DNA of 64,000 nucleotides from the NCBI RefSeq assembly GCF_021117365.1, contig NZ_CP088262.1, positions 2,726,001-2,790,000 on the forward strand, in the 5' to 3' direction. The DNA comes from Nocardioides sp. cx-173 (GTDB lineage: Bacteria; Actinomycetota; Actinomycetes; Propionibacteriales; Nocardioidaceae). Of this stretch, positions 26,102-33,833 are shown one piece after another; position 1 is the first letter of the stretch; every line of letters begins with the position of its first letter. A program made the translations under genes and the position numbers. Below the pieces are notes generated by a model. The model had not been told where the DNA came from. It did not search any database and saw only the letters and a list, made by a program, of their open reading frames with translations.

Positions 26102-26884
26102 TCAGGGGGCGTCGTGCCGCAGCGCCTCCCGCCGGGCGAGGGTGGCCGCGACGCCGGCGGCGGCGGCCCGCACCGAGGTCGCGTGGGTCTCCGGGTGGAA
26201 GCGGGTCACCGGCCCGGTCAGGCTGACCGCGGCGATCGGGCGGTCGTCGGCGTCCAGGACCGGCGCGGCGACGCAGACGATGCCGACCGCGGACTCCTCG
26301 TGCTCGTAGGCCACCCCCGCCTCCAGGACGCGCTCGAGCTGGCGGCGCAGCAGGCCGGGGCCCGTCACCGTCCGGGGGGTACGGCGGTCCAGTCGCCCGG
26401 CGAGCACCTCGTCGACCAGCGCGGGGTCGCTGTGAGCCAGCAGTGCCTTGCCGATGGCGGTGCAGTGCAGCGGCATCCGCCCGCCGATCCGCGAGGGACT
26501 GGAGGCCTGGCGGTGCCCGCCGATCTTGGACACGTAGACGACCTCGCGCCCCTCGAGCACCCCCAGGTGGACGGTCTCGTGGGTGCGCTCGTACAGGTCC
26601 TCCATGAACGGGGTCGCCACCTCCAGCAGGCGGCGCTCCACCGAGGCCCGCATGCCGAGCTCGAAGAGCCGGCCGCCGAGGCGGTAGCCGTGCTCGGTGC
26701 GCTCGACCAGCCGGGTCGCGACCAGGTCGGACAGCACCCGGTGCAGCGTGCCCTTCGCCAGCCCGGTGCGGCGCACCAGCTCGGCCAGGCGCAGGTCGTG
26801 GTCGTCGGCGTGGAAGGCCGAGAGGACCGCGACGACCTTGCCGAGCACCGTGTCGGTGTCGGGTGGTCGCGGGTCGCTGCTCAC
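26102..26884 (-). CDS. IclR-family transcriptional regulator
   Basis: The product is 260 residues. The winged HTH lies at about 12-70 (LRLAELVRRTGLAKGTLHRVLSDLVATRLVER). The IclR effector domain follows (ETVHLGVLEGREVVYVSKIGG, MPLHCTAIGKALLAH, GIVCVAAPVLDADDRPIAAVSLTGP). It is encoded upstream of, and on the same strand as, the hydratase-dehydrogenase-aldolase genes and very likely senses their substrate. The start is GTG 26884, preceded by TAGGTT with a 6-base gap and no ribosome site, so leaderless translation is likely. Confidence 0.95.
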   Translation of the reverse strand: MSSDPRPPDTDTVLGKVVAVLSAFHADDHDLRLAELVRRTGLAKGTLHRVLSDLVATRLVERTEHGYRLGGRLFELGMRASVERRLLEVATPFMEDLYERTHETVHLGVLEGREVVYVSKIGGHRQASSPSRIGGRMPLHCTAIGKALLAHSDPALVDEVLAGRLDRRTPRTVTGPGLLRRQLERVLEAGVAYEHEESAVGIVCVAAPVLDADDRPIAAVSLTGPVTRFHPETHATSVRAAAAGVAATLARREALRHDAP

Positions 26885-26890
26885 CCACTG

Positions 26891-26896
26891 AACCTA
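26891..26896 (-). promoter_or_regulatory. -10 hexamer of the IclR gene
   Basis: TAGGTT on the minus strand, 6 bases before GTG 26884. Fits the leaderless pattern calibrated by rnpB. Confidence 0.55.
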
Positions 26897-26995
26897 GCGC
26901 CGAGGTCCGGCGGAGCCGCACAAACCCCGTGATCACGGCCGCCGGACGCCCTAGGGTGACCGCTCACACGATGAGACACCATGAGAGGAACGGAC

Positions 26996-27610
26996 ATGAG
27001 CGAGCCCTGGCTCCCCGAGGGGTGGGCGCATCCCACCCGGGTCGAGCTGTCGACCGGCCACCACCTGCGACCGATCCATCCCGACGACACCGAGCTCGAC
27101 ATGCCCGCGGTGATGGGGTCGCGCGAGCGCCTGTGGGCGATCTACGGCGAGGCCTGGGGCTGGCCCCCGGCCACCCTGACCGCCGAGAAGGACCGTGAGG
27201 ACCTGCAGTACCACCGCGACGAGGAGCTGGCACACCGCTCCTTCAACTACGCCCTCTTCGACGCCGACGAGACCGAGCTGATCGGCTGCGTCTACCTCGA
27301 CCCGACCGACAAGCCCGGCGCTGACGCCGACATCTCCTGGTGGGTCCGCGACGAGTACGCCGGCACGCCGGTCGAGGCCGCGCTCGACGCCCTGGTCCCC
27401 CGCTGGGTCGCCGAGGACTGGCCGCTGCGGGCACCACGCTACGTGGGCCGCGACCTCTCGTGGGCGCAGTGGCTGGCGCTGCCCGACCAGGACGAGGACC
27501 CGGGCTCCGGCGGCTCCCCCGCAACGTGGGGCTCCACCTTCCCGCGGACGCGGCCCCGCACCGCGTCCGGGTCGGGCACGCCGTGGGTCGGAGCCGACCG
27601 GCCGCGCTAG
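26996..27610 (+). CDS. GNAT-like acetyltransferase family protein
   Basis: The product is 204 residues. The start is ATG 26996 (AGAGGA upstream). The core resembles GNAT acyltransferases: RPIHPDDTELDMPAVMGSRERLW, LIGCVYLDPTDK, ISWWVRDEYAGTPVEAALDALVPRWVAEDWPL. A second, weaker relative lies at 58087-58677. The substrate is unknown. The C-terminal 45 residues are Pro/Gly/Ser-rich and probably disordered. Its TAG shares the palindrome CTAG with the stop of the convergent PAP2 gene. Confidence 0.7.
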   Translation: MSEPWLPEGWAHPTRVELSTGHHLRPIHPDDTELDMPAVMGSRERLWAIYGEAWGWPPATLTAEKDREDLQYHRDEELAHRSFNYALFDADETELIGCVYLDPTDKPGADADISWWVRDEYAGTPVEAALDALVPRWVAEDWPLRAPRYVGRDLSWAQWLALPDQDEDPGSGGSPATWGSTFPRTRPRTASGSGTPWVGADRPR

Positions 27611-28438
27611 CCGGCCGCGACCGGCACGCGGGCCCCGGCCCGCGACGTCGCCGCCCGGTGCAGGAGCCCGACCACGGCGTAGGCCAGCACCACGCACGCG
27701 GCGCCGCCGAGCACGTCGAGGAGGAAGTGGTTGCCGGTGGCGAGCACGACGAGCACCTGCAGGCTCGGATAGGCGACGGCGACGACCCGCCAGGCCCGCG
27801 ACGGCAGGCCCCACAGCTGGATCGCGCACCACAGCGACCAGCCGAAGTGCAGCGACGGCATCGCGGCGTACTGGTTGGTGGCATCGCCGATGCCTCGCGG
27901 GGCGGACGCCGCCGAGCCCCACCAGCCGTAGGCGGAGAAGTCCCGCATGACGTCGGCGATCCCGAGGTCCGGCATCAGCCGGGGCGGCGCGGCCGGCCAG
28001 GCGGCGTACACCGCCAGGGCGAGGGCCGAGGCCAGCACGATCGCCCAGTAGCCGCGCCAGTAGTGCCAGCCGCCGTGGCGGCGCGAGAGCAACAGCACCG
28101 CCGGCGTCATCACGTAGTGCATCAGCGCGTAGAAGTAGCAGGCCGTCACGGCGACCACCGGCACGGTGCCGATCCAGGTGTTGAGGGGCACCTCGACGCG
28201 GTCGAACAGCCACCCCCCCCCAGGCGAGGATGGTGCGGCTGTGGGCGATCGCGAGGCCCGGGTCGTTGCCCTGCGCGGCCCGGATGAGGGTGTAGAGCGC
28301 GAACAGCCCCACCAGGACCCCGACCTCGACCAGCCAGTGGGCCCGCGCGGCCGTCAGACGTGTCGTCGTCGCCTCTCGCTCGGCGGTCGCGGCCTGCGCA
28401 CGAGGCGCCCTCCGGCACTGCTCCAGCATCACCACCAT
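27607..28438 (-). pseudogene. PAP2-superfamily membrane phosphatase, frameshifted in a G9 tract
   Basis: The 5' part (start ATG 28438 or 28429) runs through a first membrane helix to SRTILAWGG, then leaves frame at a run of nine G (plus-strand C at 28213-28221). From about 28210 the -1 frame gives WLFDRVEVPLNTWIGTV and the rest of a six-helix PAP2 protein. Its active-site motifs are MPSLHFGW and GNHFLLDVLGG. Eight G would restore one frame of about 276 residues. The product resembles inositol-phosphoceramide synthase/PAP2-type lipid phosphatases. Phase variation, real mutation and homopolymer sequencing error all remain possible. Confidence 0.85.
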
Positions 28439-28663
28439 CCCGGGATAGGCTTCAACCGGAGGGTTGCTCCACTTGTGTGGGAAGTGACCAATGCCTCCTC
28501 GGAATCCGCAGCCGTTCGCCGGGTTGCGGTGTTGCGCCGACCCCCTGGCCACCCGACGAGCTCGCTGCCTGCGCACCTGCGCGGACGGTCAGCGACGACG
28601 CCGCGGCCACCACGCTCCGGCTGCGACGACTGCCCCGACGCTCGTCCGAGTAGCGTGCCGGTC

Positions 28664-29239
28664 ATGGCTGACTCCCTCGACGGCCGCTCGATGCGCGAGC
28701 GGATGATGGCCGGCGATCTCTACATCGCCGACGACCCGCAGCTCGAGGAGGAGAGCCACGCCGCGCAGGACCTGATGGCGGCCTACAACGCGACCGGACC
28801 CCGCCAGAAGCCGCTGCGCCGGGCACTGCTGGCGCAGCTGTTGGGCAGCCTCGGCGAGGACACCGAGATCCGGGCGCCGCTCTACGTCGACTTCGGCAGC
28901 AACATCACGATCGGCGCGCGCTGCTTCGCCAACTACGGCCTGGTCGCGCTGGACGTCGCCGCCATCACGATCGGCGACGACGTGCAGATCGGGCCCGGGG
29001 TCCAGCTGCTGACCCCGACGCACCCGGTCGAGCCGGGGCCGCGACGAGACAAGTGGGAGGCCGCCGAGCCCATCACGATCGGCGACAACGTCTGGCTCGG
29101 CGGCGGGGTAGTCGTCTGCCCCGGGGTGAGCATCGGCGACAACACCGTGGTCGGCGCGGGCGCCGTCGTGACCAAGGACCTCCCCGCCGACGTCGTGGCC
29201 GTCGGCAACCCGGCCCGGATCGTCAAGCACCTGTCCTGA
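28664..29239 (+). CDS. Maltose/galactoside O-acetyltransferase-like hexapeptide enzyme
   Basis: The product is 191 residues. An N-terminal Mac domain (MRERMMAGDLYIADDPQLEEESHAAQDLMAAYNAT) is followed by left-handed beta-helix hexapeptide repeats (ITIGARCFANYG, ITIGDDVQIGPGV, ITIGDNVWLGGGVVVCPGVSIGDNTVVGAGAVV). The catalytic His lies in TPTHPVE. It transfers acetyl from acetyl-CoA to sugars; the exact acceptor is unknown. TAGCGT lies 7 bases before the ATG and no ribosome site is evident, so it may be leaderless. Confidence 0.93.
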   Translation: MADSLDGRSMRERMMAGDLYIADDPQLEEESHAAQDLMAAYNATGPRQKPLRRALLAQLLGSLGEDTEIRAPLYVDFGSNITIGARCFANYGLVALDVAAITIGDDVQIGPGVQLLTPTHPVEPGPRRDKWEAAEPITIGDNVWLGGGVVVCPGVSIGDNTVVGAGAVVTKDLPADVVAVGNPARIVKHLS

Positions 29240-29277
29240 CCCCGGCATGCCGCGCCCGGGGCCGGGTACGGGTAGCC

Positions 29278-29424
29278 ATGACCACCAACCCCACCGAGCC
29301 CCTTCCCGACCCGGACGTGGTGCCGAGCCCCGGCCCCACCGACCCCGCCGTGCCCCCCACCCCGGGGCCCGGCGAGACGCCGCCGGACCCGACCCTGCCC
29401 GAGACGGAGCCCGTGCTCCCCTGA
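29278..29424 (+). CDS. Small Pro-rich protein
   Basis: The product is 48 residues, almost only Pro, Asp, Glu, Thr and Gly (PLPDPDVVPSPGPTDPAVPP), with no membrane segment. It is probably disordered. It lies 38 bases after the acetyltransferase gene and 16 before the next gene. Codon use fits the genome, but composition alone could make a chance ORF, so it is listed with caution. Confidence 0.45.
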   Translation: MTTNPTEPLPDPDVVPSPGPTDPAVPPTPGPGETPPDPTLPETEPVLP

Positions 29425-29440
29425 GCGATCGGAGGACGCC

Positions 29441-29806
29441 GTGGCCGTCACGAGCTTCCAGGATCTCCCCCTCGCCGACCGCGACCGCCCCTGGGACGGC
29501 GCCGCCGCCGAGAAGCGCGTGCGCGCCTGGGCCGACGCCCAGGACGAGCCCAACCAGCGGTACCGCGACGCCCACGTCTGGTACGACGCGGAGTCAAAGG
29601 ACAACTTCACCGCCTACAAGCTGCTGATCGCCGACGTCGTCGACGGCCGGCTGACCGCCGTGCCGCGCGGGGTCATGGCCGCGGGCAACGTCATGCAGGG
29701 TTCGCGCGGCGGCGTCGACCTGCCGGCCAAGGACATCGACCGCGTGAAGAGCCACCTGGCGAAGTACTACGCCAAGATGGGCGACTCCGCCCCCTGGGAC
29801 GACTGA
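29441..29806 (+). CDS. Conserved protein with phage capsid-gene-like domain
   Basis: The product is 121 residues from GTG 29441, with GGAGGA upstream. The pattern LPLADRDRPWDGAAAEKRVRAWA, KDNFTAYKLLIADVVDGRLTAVPRGVMAAG and GSRGGVDLPAKDIDRVKSHLAKYY recalls a domain in actinophage capsid-maturation genes. The resemblance is from memory, so moderate confidence. Here it stands alone among housekeeping genes. It may be a domesticated fragment or an unrelated cellular family; no other phage gene is near. Confidence 0.75.
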   Translation: MAVTSFQDLPLADRDRPWDGAAAEKRVRAWADAQDEPNQRYRDAHVWYDAESKDNFTAYKLLIADVVDGRLTAVPRGVMAAGNVMQGSRGGVDLPAKDIDRVKSHLAKYYAKMGDSAPWDD

Positions 29807-29826
29807 ACGACGCTTTCCCTGCTGGT

Positions 29827-29832
29827 TAGGTT
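29827..29832 (+). promoter_or_regulatory. -10 hexamer of the NUDIX gene
   Basis: TAGGTT, 6 bases before ATG 29839, with no ribosome site in between. Leaderless pattern. Confidence 0.55.
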
Positions 29833-29838
29833 TGACCC

Positions 29839-30285
29839 ATGACCTGGGCGACGTGCAGCCACGGCCACAACCACTGGGGCCGCCGCGGCGCCGCCGGCCT
29901 GCTGATTGCGGAGGGCGGGCGGGTGCTCCTGCAACTGCGCGCGCACTGGGCGCACCAGGGCGGCACCTGGTCGATCCCCGGCGGTGCCCGCGAGCGCGGG
30001 GAGACCTGGGAGCAGGCCGCGATCCGCGAGGCCGGCGAGGAGCTCGGGTTGGCCGCCCACGAGGTCGCGGTCCGCGGCTCCTCCACCGCGAGCTGCGGCG
30101 GCTGGACCTACGAGACCGTGCTGGCGGTGCCGACCGGCCCGCTCCGGCTGGCGGACCTGGCCGAGAGCGACGGCCACGCCTGGGTGCCCGCCGCCGAGGT
30201 GACGGACTTGCCGCTGCACGCGAGCTTCCGGGAGGCCTGGTCGGCGCCGGACTCCTCGCTGGCGAAGTTCGTGGCGGCGTCCTAG
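29839..30285 (+). CDS. NUDIX hydrolase
   Basis: The product is 148 residues. The Nudix box is complete: GGARERGETWEQAAIREAGEELG, matching GX5EX7REUXEEXGU. It hydrolyses a nucleoside diphosphate linked to an unknown moiety; MutT-like sanitation is one option. The N-terminal CSHGHNHWG has three potential metal ligands. The start ATG 29839 follows TAGGTT by 6 bases, with no ribosome site. Its TAG overlaps the stop of the convergent RNB gene in the palindrome CTAG. Confidence 0.92.
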   Translation: MTWATCSHGHNHWGRRGAAGLLIAEGGRVLLQLRAHWAHQGGTWSIPGGARERGETWEQAAIREAGEELGLAAHEVAVRGSSTASCGGWTYETVLAVPTGPLRLADLAESDGHAWVPAAEVTDLPLHASFREAWSAPDSSLAKFVAAS

Positions 30286-31754
30286 ACCAGTCGCATCCGG
30301 ACCGAGCGGGTCGCCACGTCGGCCGTCTCCAGACGCACGCGTACGTCGGTCCCGAGCGGCAGGTCGCCGTCCCCGACGACCGGGGCCTCGACGCCCAGCT
30401 CGGCCAGCATGACCACGCCGCGGTCGGGCCGCTTCTCCTCGACGCTCACGACGACGGCGTCGAACTCCTCGCCCACCCGGGCGGCCAGCAGCCCCGCCTC
30501 GACGAGGTCGAGCACCGCGCGCTCGTAGGCCCGGGCGCGCTGGCTGGACTGCTGCATGGTCCTGGGCAGCCCGGGTAGCGCCGCGAGCACCCAGTCCGGC
30601 ACCGGCTCGCCGGCGCACAGGGCGACGCACACCTCGCCGGCGTAGCGGTCCGCCAGCCGGCGCAGAGGCGCGGTGACGTGGGCGTACTCGGAGGCCAGCG
30701 CGGAGTGCAGCGGCTCGGCCGGCACCTCGCCGTCGAAGGCGACGTAGCCGCTGCCGCGCAGCAGCCGGGCGCTCGCGACCACCATCGCGGCCTGCTCGGG
30801 CTGCGTGGGGTCGAGGGAGCGGATGAAGTCGGGGTAGAGCACCTCGGCGGGCCACTCGATGCCGAGCGCGCGGGCGGTGCGGTGCAGGCGCTGGACGTCG
30901 CGCGGGTCGGGGGCCGGCAGGGTGCGCAGCAGCCCGACCCGCCCGTAGACCATGAGCGTCGCCGCGCCGAACCCGGTCAGCAGCGAGATCTGGGAGTTCC
31001 ACAGCTCCACCGGCAGCAGGGAGCGGAACTCCAGGCTCCACCGGCCGCCCTGGATGTCGATCTCCTGCTCGGGCAGCGGCAGCGACACCCCGCCGCGGGC
31101 GGCGTCGCGCGCCAGCCGGAGCTCGCCGATCTCCTGCAGCAGCGTCAGCACCTCCCCGCCGGTGCCCTCGTCGACTGCGCGCTGCGCCTGCTCGTAGGAG
31201 AGCTTGGCCGTCGAGCGCACCCGGGCGCGCTCGACGTGCACGTCGGTGCCCTCGCCGACCTCGTCGACCCGGATCGTCCACAGCAGCGCCGGGCGGACCT
31301 GCCCCTCGACGAGCGAGCCGGCGTCCTCGGAGATCACCTTGGGATGCAGGGGCACCTTGGAGTCCGCGCCGTACAGGGTCTCCCCACGGCGGTGCGCCTC
31401 CACGTCGACCGGGTCACCGGGGCTCACGAAGGCGGCGACGTCGGCGATGGCGTAGTGGACGACGTAGCCGTCGCCCGCGCGCTCGATGTGGAGGGCCTGG
31501 TCGAGGTCCATCGCCCCCTCGGGATCGATGGTGACGAACGCGATGTCCGTGCGGTCCAGGTCCGGCAGGCGCGGGGCGGCCGCGGCCGCCGCGGCCGCCT
31601 CCTCCACCTCGGGTGGGAAGTCCGGGCTCACCTCCAGCTCGCCACGGATCCGCTCGATGCCTTCACGCAGCGTGGTCACCACGGCCGCGCTGTCGGCCCC
31701 GTCGGAGTCAGTGTCGTCGGCGACCTTGATGTGGACGACCCGGTTGCTCGGCAT
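30282..31754 (-). CDS. RNB-domain 3'-5' exoribonuclease (RNase II/R family)
   Basis: The product is 490 residues, shorter than E. coli RNase R but usual for the actinobacterial form without cold-shock domains. The RNB catalytic core includes DIAFVTIDPEGAMDLDQALHI with the Asp cluster that binds magnesium, then HYAIADVAAFVSPGDPVD, and later YAHVTAPLRRLADR. It degrades RNA from the 3' end. The start ATG 31754 is preceded by TAGGGT with 6 bases between, back to back with the yaaA gene. Confidence 0.94.
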   Translation of the reverse strand: MPSNRVVHIKVADDTDSDGADSAAVVTTLREGIERIRGELEVSPDFPPEVEEAAAAAAAAPRLPDLDRTDIAFVTIDPEGAMDLDQALHIERAGDGYVVHYAIADVAAFVSPGDPVDVEAHRRGETLYGADSKVPLHPKVISEDAGSLVEGQVRPALLWTIRVDEVGEGTDVHVERARVRSTAKLSYEQAQRAVDEGTGGEVLTLLQEIGELRLARDAARGGVSLPLPEQEIDIQGGRWSLEFRSLLPVELWNSQISLLTGFGAATLMVYGRVGLLRTLPAPDPRDVQRLHRTARALGIEWPAEVLYPDFIRSLDPTQPEQAAMVVASARLLRGSGYVAFDGEVPAEPLHSALASEYAHVTAPLRRLADRYAGEVCVALCAGEPVPDWVLAALPGLPRTMQQSSQRARAYERAVLDLVEAGLLAARVGEEFDAVVVSVEEKRPDRGVVMLAELGVEAPVVGDGDLPLGTDVRVRLETADVATRSVRMRLV

Positions 31755-31795
31755 CCCCCGACCCTAAGCCCCGACCGCGGCTCTAGGGTTGCGGC
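31755..31795. promoter_or_regulatory. 41-bp back-to-back leaderless promoter region
   Basis: Two divergent starts, ATG 31754 (minus) and GTG 31796 (plus), are 41 bases apart. TAGGGT lies at 31766-31761 on the minus strand and at 31784-31789 on the plus strand, each exactly 6 bases from its start codon. Any -35 elements must overlap the other promoter or lie inside the opposite gene. Confidence 0.6.
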
Positions 31796-32575
31796 GTGCT
31801 GATCCTGCTGCCGCCCAGCGAGGGCAAGTCCGCCCCGCGCCGGGGCAAGCCCCTCGACCTCGCCAGCCTCGGCAGCCCGGGTCTGACGCCGGCCCGTGAG
31901 CGGGTGCTCGACGCACTGGTCAAGCTGTGCGAGGGCGACCCGGACGTGGCCGCCAAGACCCTCGGCGTGCCCAAGACGCAGCTCGACCTGGTCCGTCTCA
32001 ACGCCGAGGTGCGGCGGGCGCCCACGGCCCGGGCCGACCAGGTCTACAGCGGCGTCGTCTACGAGTCGCTGGGCTTCGCGACGCTCTCCCCCGCGGCCAA
32101 GCGCCGGGCAAGCAGCCGCGTCGCCGTGACCAGCAGCGTGTTCGGGCTGGTCCGCCCTGCTGATCGGATCCCGGCGTACCGCCTCTCCGGCGACGCCGGC
32201 CTGCCCGGTCTCGGCGGCATCGCCGCCCACTGGCGCGACCATCTGGGCGACGCGGTCACCGAGGCGATGGGCACCGGGCTCCTGGTCGACCTGCGATCCG
32301 GGACCTACGCCGCCTTCTGGCGCCCACCGGCCGAGCTGGCGCCCCGCGTGGCGACCGTCCGGGTCCTGCACGAGGTCGACGGCCGGCGCCAGGTCGTGAG
32401 CCACTTCAACAAGGCGACCAAGGGCCGGATCGTGCGGGCGCTGCTCGAGGACGGCCGCGACCCGCGCACCCCGGTGAGGCTCGCCGAGGTGCTGCGCGAC
32501 CTCGGGTGGACCGTCGAGGTCGGCGACCCCACGGCGAAGGGCACCCAGCTCGACGTGGTGGTCGCCCAGCTCTGA
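31796..32575 (+). CDS. yaaA: YaaA-family peroxide stress protein
   Basis: The product is 259 residues, matching the YaaA/DUF328 family. The opening LILLPPSEGKSAPRRG, then YSGVVYESLGFATL, SSVFGLVRPADRIPAYRL and the C-terminal VSHFNKATKGRIVRALLE are diagnostic. In E. coli YaaA lowers free iron and limits oxidative damage to DNA and proteins. The start GTG 31796 follows TAGGGT by 6 bases and lacks a ribosome site. Confidence 0.93.
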   Translation: MLILLPPSEGKSAPRRGKPLDLASLGSPGLTPARERVLDALVKLCEGDPDVAAKTLGVPKTQLDLVRLNAEVRRAPTARADQVYSGVVYESLGFATLSPAAKRRASSRVAVTSSVFGLVRPADRIPAYRLSGDAGLPGLGGIAAHWRDHLGDAVTEAMGTGLLVDLRSGTYAAFWRPPAELAPRVATVRVLHEVDGRRQVVSHFNKATKGRIVRALLEDGRDPRTPVRLAEVLRDLGWTVEVGDPTAKGTQLDVVVAQL

Positions 32576-32621
32576 CCGGTCCGATCCCACGGTCACGCGC
32601 GCCGCGCCGCGTTGTGGCTTG

Positions 32622-33833
32622 CTACCAGCCCGAGGGGTCCGCGAACGGGTCGCGGGCCGGGGGCAGCGCGTTGTAGAGGCGCATCGACGTACGCGGCTCG
32701 TCGCCGGTCGGTCCCCGGCCGAAGAACGACACGACGGTCACCGACGCGGGGGTGAGCTCCATCCGGAACACCGCGTCCAGCGGGGCACTGACGGCGTGGC
32801 TGACCAGCGTCTTGATCGGCGTCACGTGGCTCACCACGACGACGGTCCTACCCGGATGCTCGTCGAGGACCCGCTGCAACCCCGCGAGCACCCGCTCCTC
32901 CACCACCCGGAACGACTCGCCGCCCTCCGGGGCGGCGTCAAGGGAGCCGAGCCACTCACGCAACGCGTCGGGGTGGCGCTCGCCGACCTCGGCGAAGGTG
33001 AGTCCGTCCCAGACCCCGAACTCCATCTCCGCGAAGCCCGGCTCCACGGCCACGTCCTTGCCCAGCACCTCGGCGACGATCTCGGCCGACTCGAGCGTAC
33101 GGCGCACCGGCGAGGCGATCACGGCATCCACCCGCTCGGCGATGGGAGCGAGCCACTGGGCGGTGGCACGCACCTGGTCGCGGCCCTCGTCGCTCAAGCC
33201 GGGGTTGGCACTCGCCAGGCCACCGGAGAAGCGCTTCGCCACCGTGTGCGCCGTGACCCCGTGGCGCACCAGGATCAGCGTGGTCGGGGCGCCGGCGCCG
33301 GCGGACCAGCCGCGGACCTGGCTCTGAACCGACGCCGGTGGGTCGCCGGCCGCGGCCGCTCCGGGGCTCTCGATCTCCTCGATCAGCGAGTCCTCGTCCT
33401 CCACGCGCGCCGGCACAGTGACGCCGTCGCGGACACCGTCGAGGGCCTCGTTGGCCAGCCGGTCGGCGTAGGAGTTCAGCTCGCGCGGCACCCAGGTGTA
33501 CGTCGTCCCGGCCGGCGCCAGCCGGGTCGCCTCGGCCGCGAGCGGGCGCATGTCGGGGTGCTTGATCTTCCAGCGTCCCGACATCTGCTCGACCACGAGC
33601 TTGGAGTCCATGCGGACCTCCACCTCGGCGTCCGGGGCATGGTCCTGCGCCAGGCGCAGGCCGGCGATCAGGCCGGAGTACTCCGCGACGTTGTTGGTCG
33701 CCCGACCGATCGTGCTGCCGTCCTCGGCCAGCACGGTGCCGGTTTCGGCGTCGCGCAGCACGGCGCCGTACGCCGCCGGGCCGGGGTTGCCGCGCGAGCC
33801 TCCGTCCGCCTCGATGATGACGCGGCGAGTCAC
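32622..33833 (-). CDS. Bifunctional RNase H / acid phosphatase
   Basis: The product is 403 residues. The N-terminal RNase HI-like domain (about 1-130: IIEADGGSRGNPGPAAYGAVL, NNVAEYSGLIAGL, RMDSKLVVEQMSG) removes RNA in RNA-DNA hybrids. The C-terminal histidine-phosphatase domain (about 195-395: LILVRHGVTAHT, ASPVRRTLESAE, VVVSHVTPIK) is alpha-ribazole-phosphatase-like. This matches M. tuberculosis Rv2228c. The start is GTG 33833, overlapping the zinc-ribbon gene stop (GTGA). It is third in the Nif3, zinc-ribbon, RNase H order also found in Mycobacterium. Confidence 0.94.
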   Translation of the reverse strand: MTRRVIIEADGGSRGNPGPAAYGAVLRDAETGTVLAEDGSTIGRATNNVAEYSGLIAGLRLAQDHAPDAEVEVRMDSKLVVEQMSGRWKIKHPDMRPLAAEATRLAPAGTTYTWVPRELNSYADRLANEALDGVRDGVTVPARVEDEDSLIEEIESPGAAAAGDPPASVQSQVRGWSAGAGAPTTLILVRHGVTAHTVAKRFSGGLASANPGLSDEGRDQVRATAQWLAPIAERVDAVIASPVRRTLESAEIVAEVLGKDVAVEPGFAEMEFGVWDGLTFAEVGERHPDALREWLGSLDAAPEGGESFRVVEERVLAGLQRVLDEHPGRTVVVVSHVTPIKTLVSHAVSAPLDAVFRMELTPASVTVVSFFGRGPTGDEPRTSMRLYNALPPARDPFADPSGW

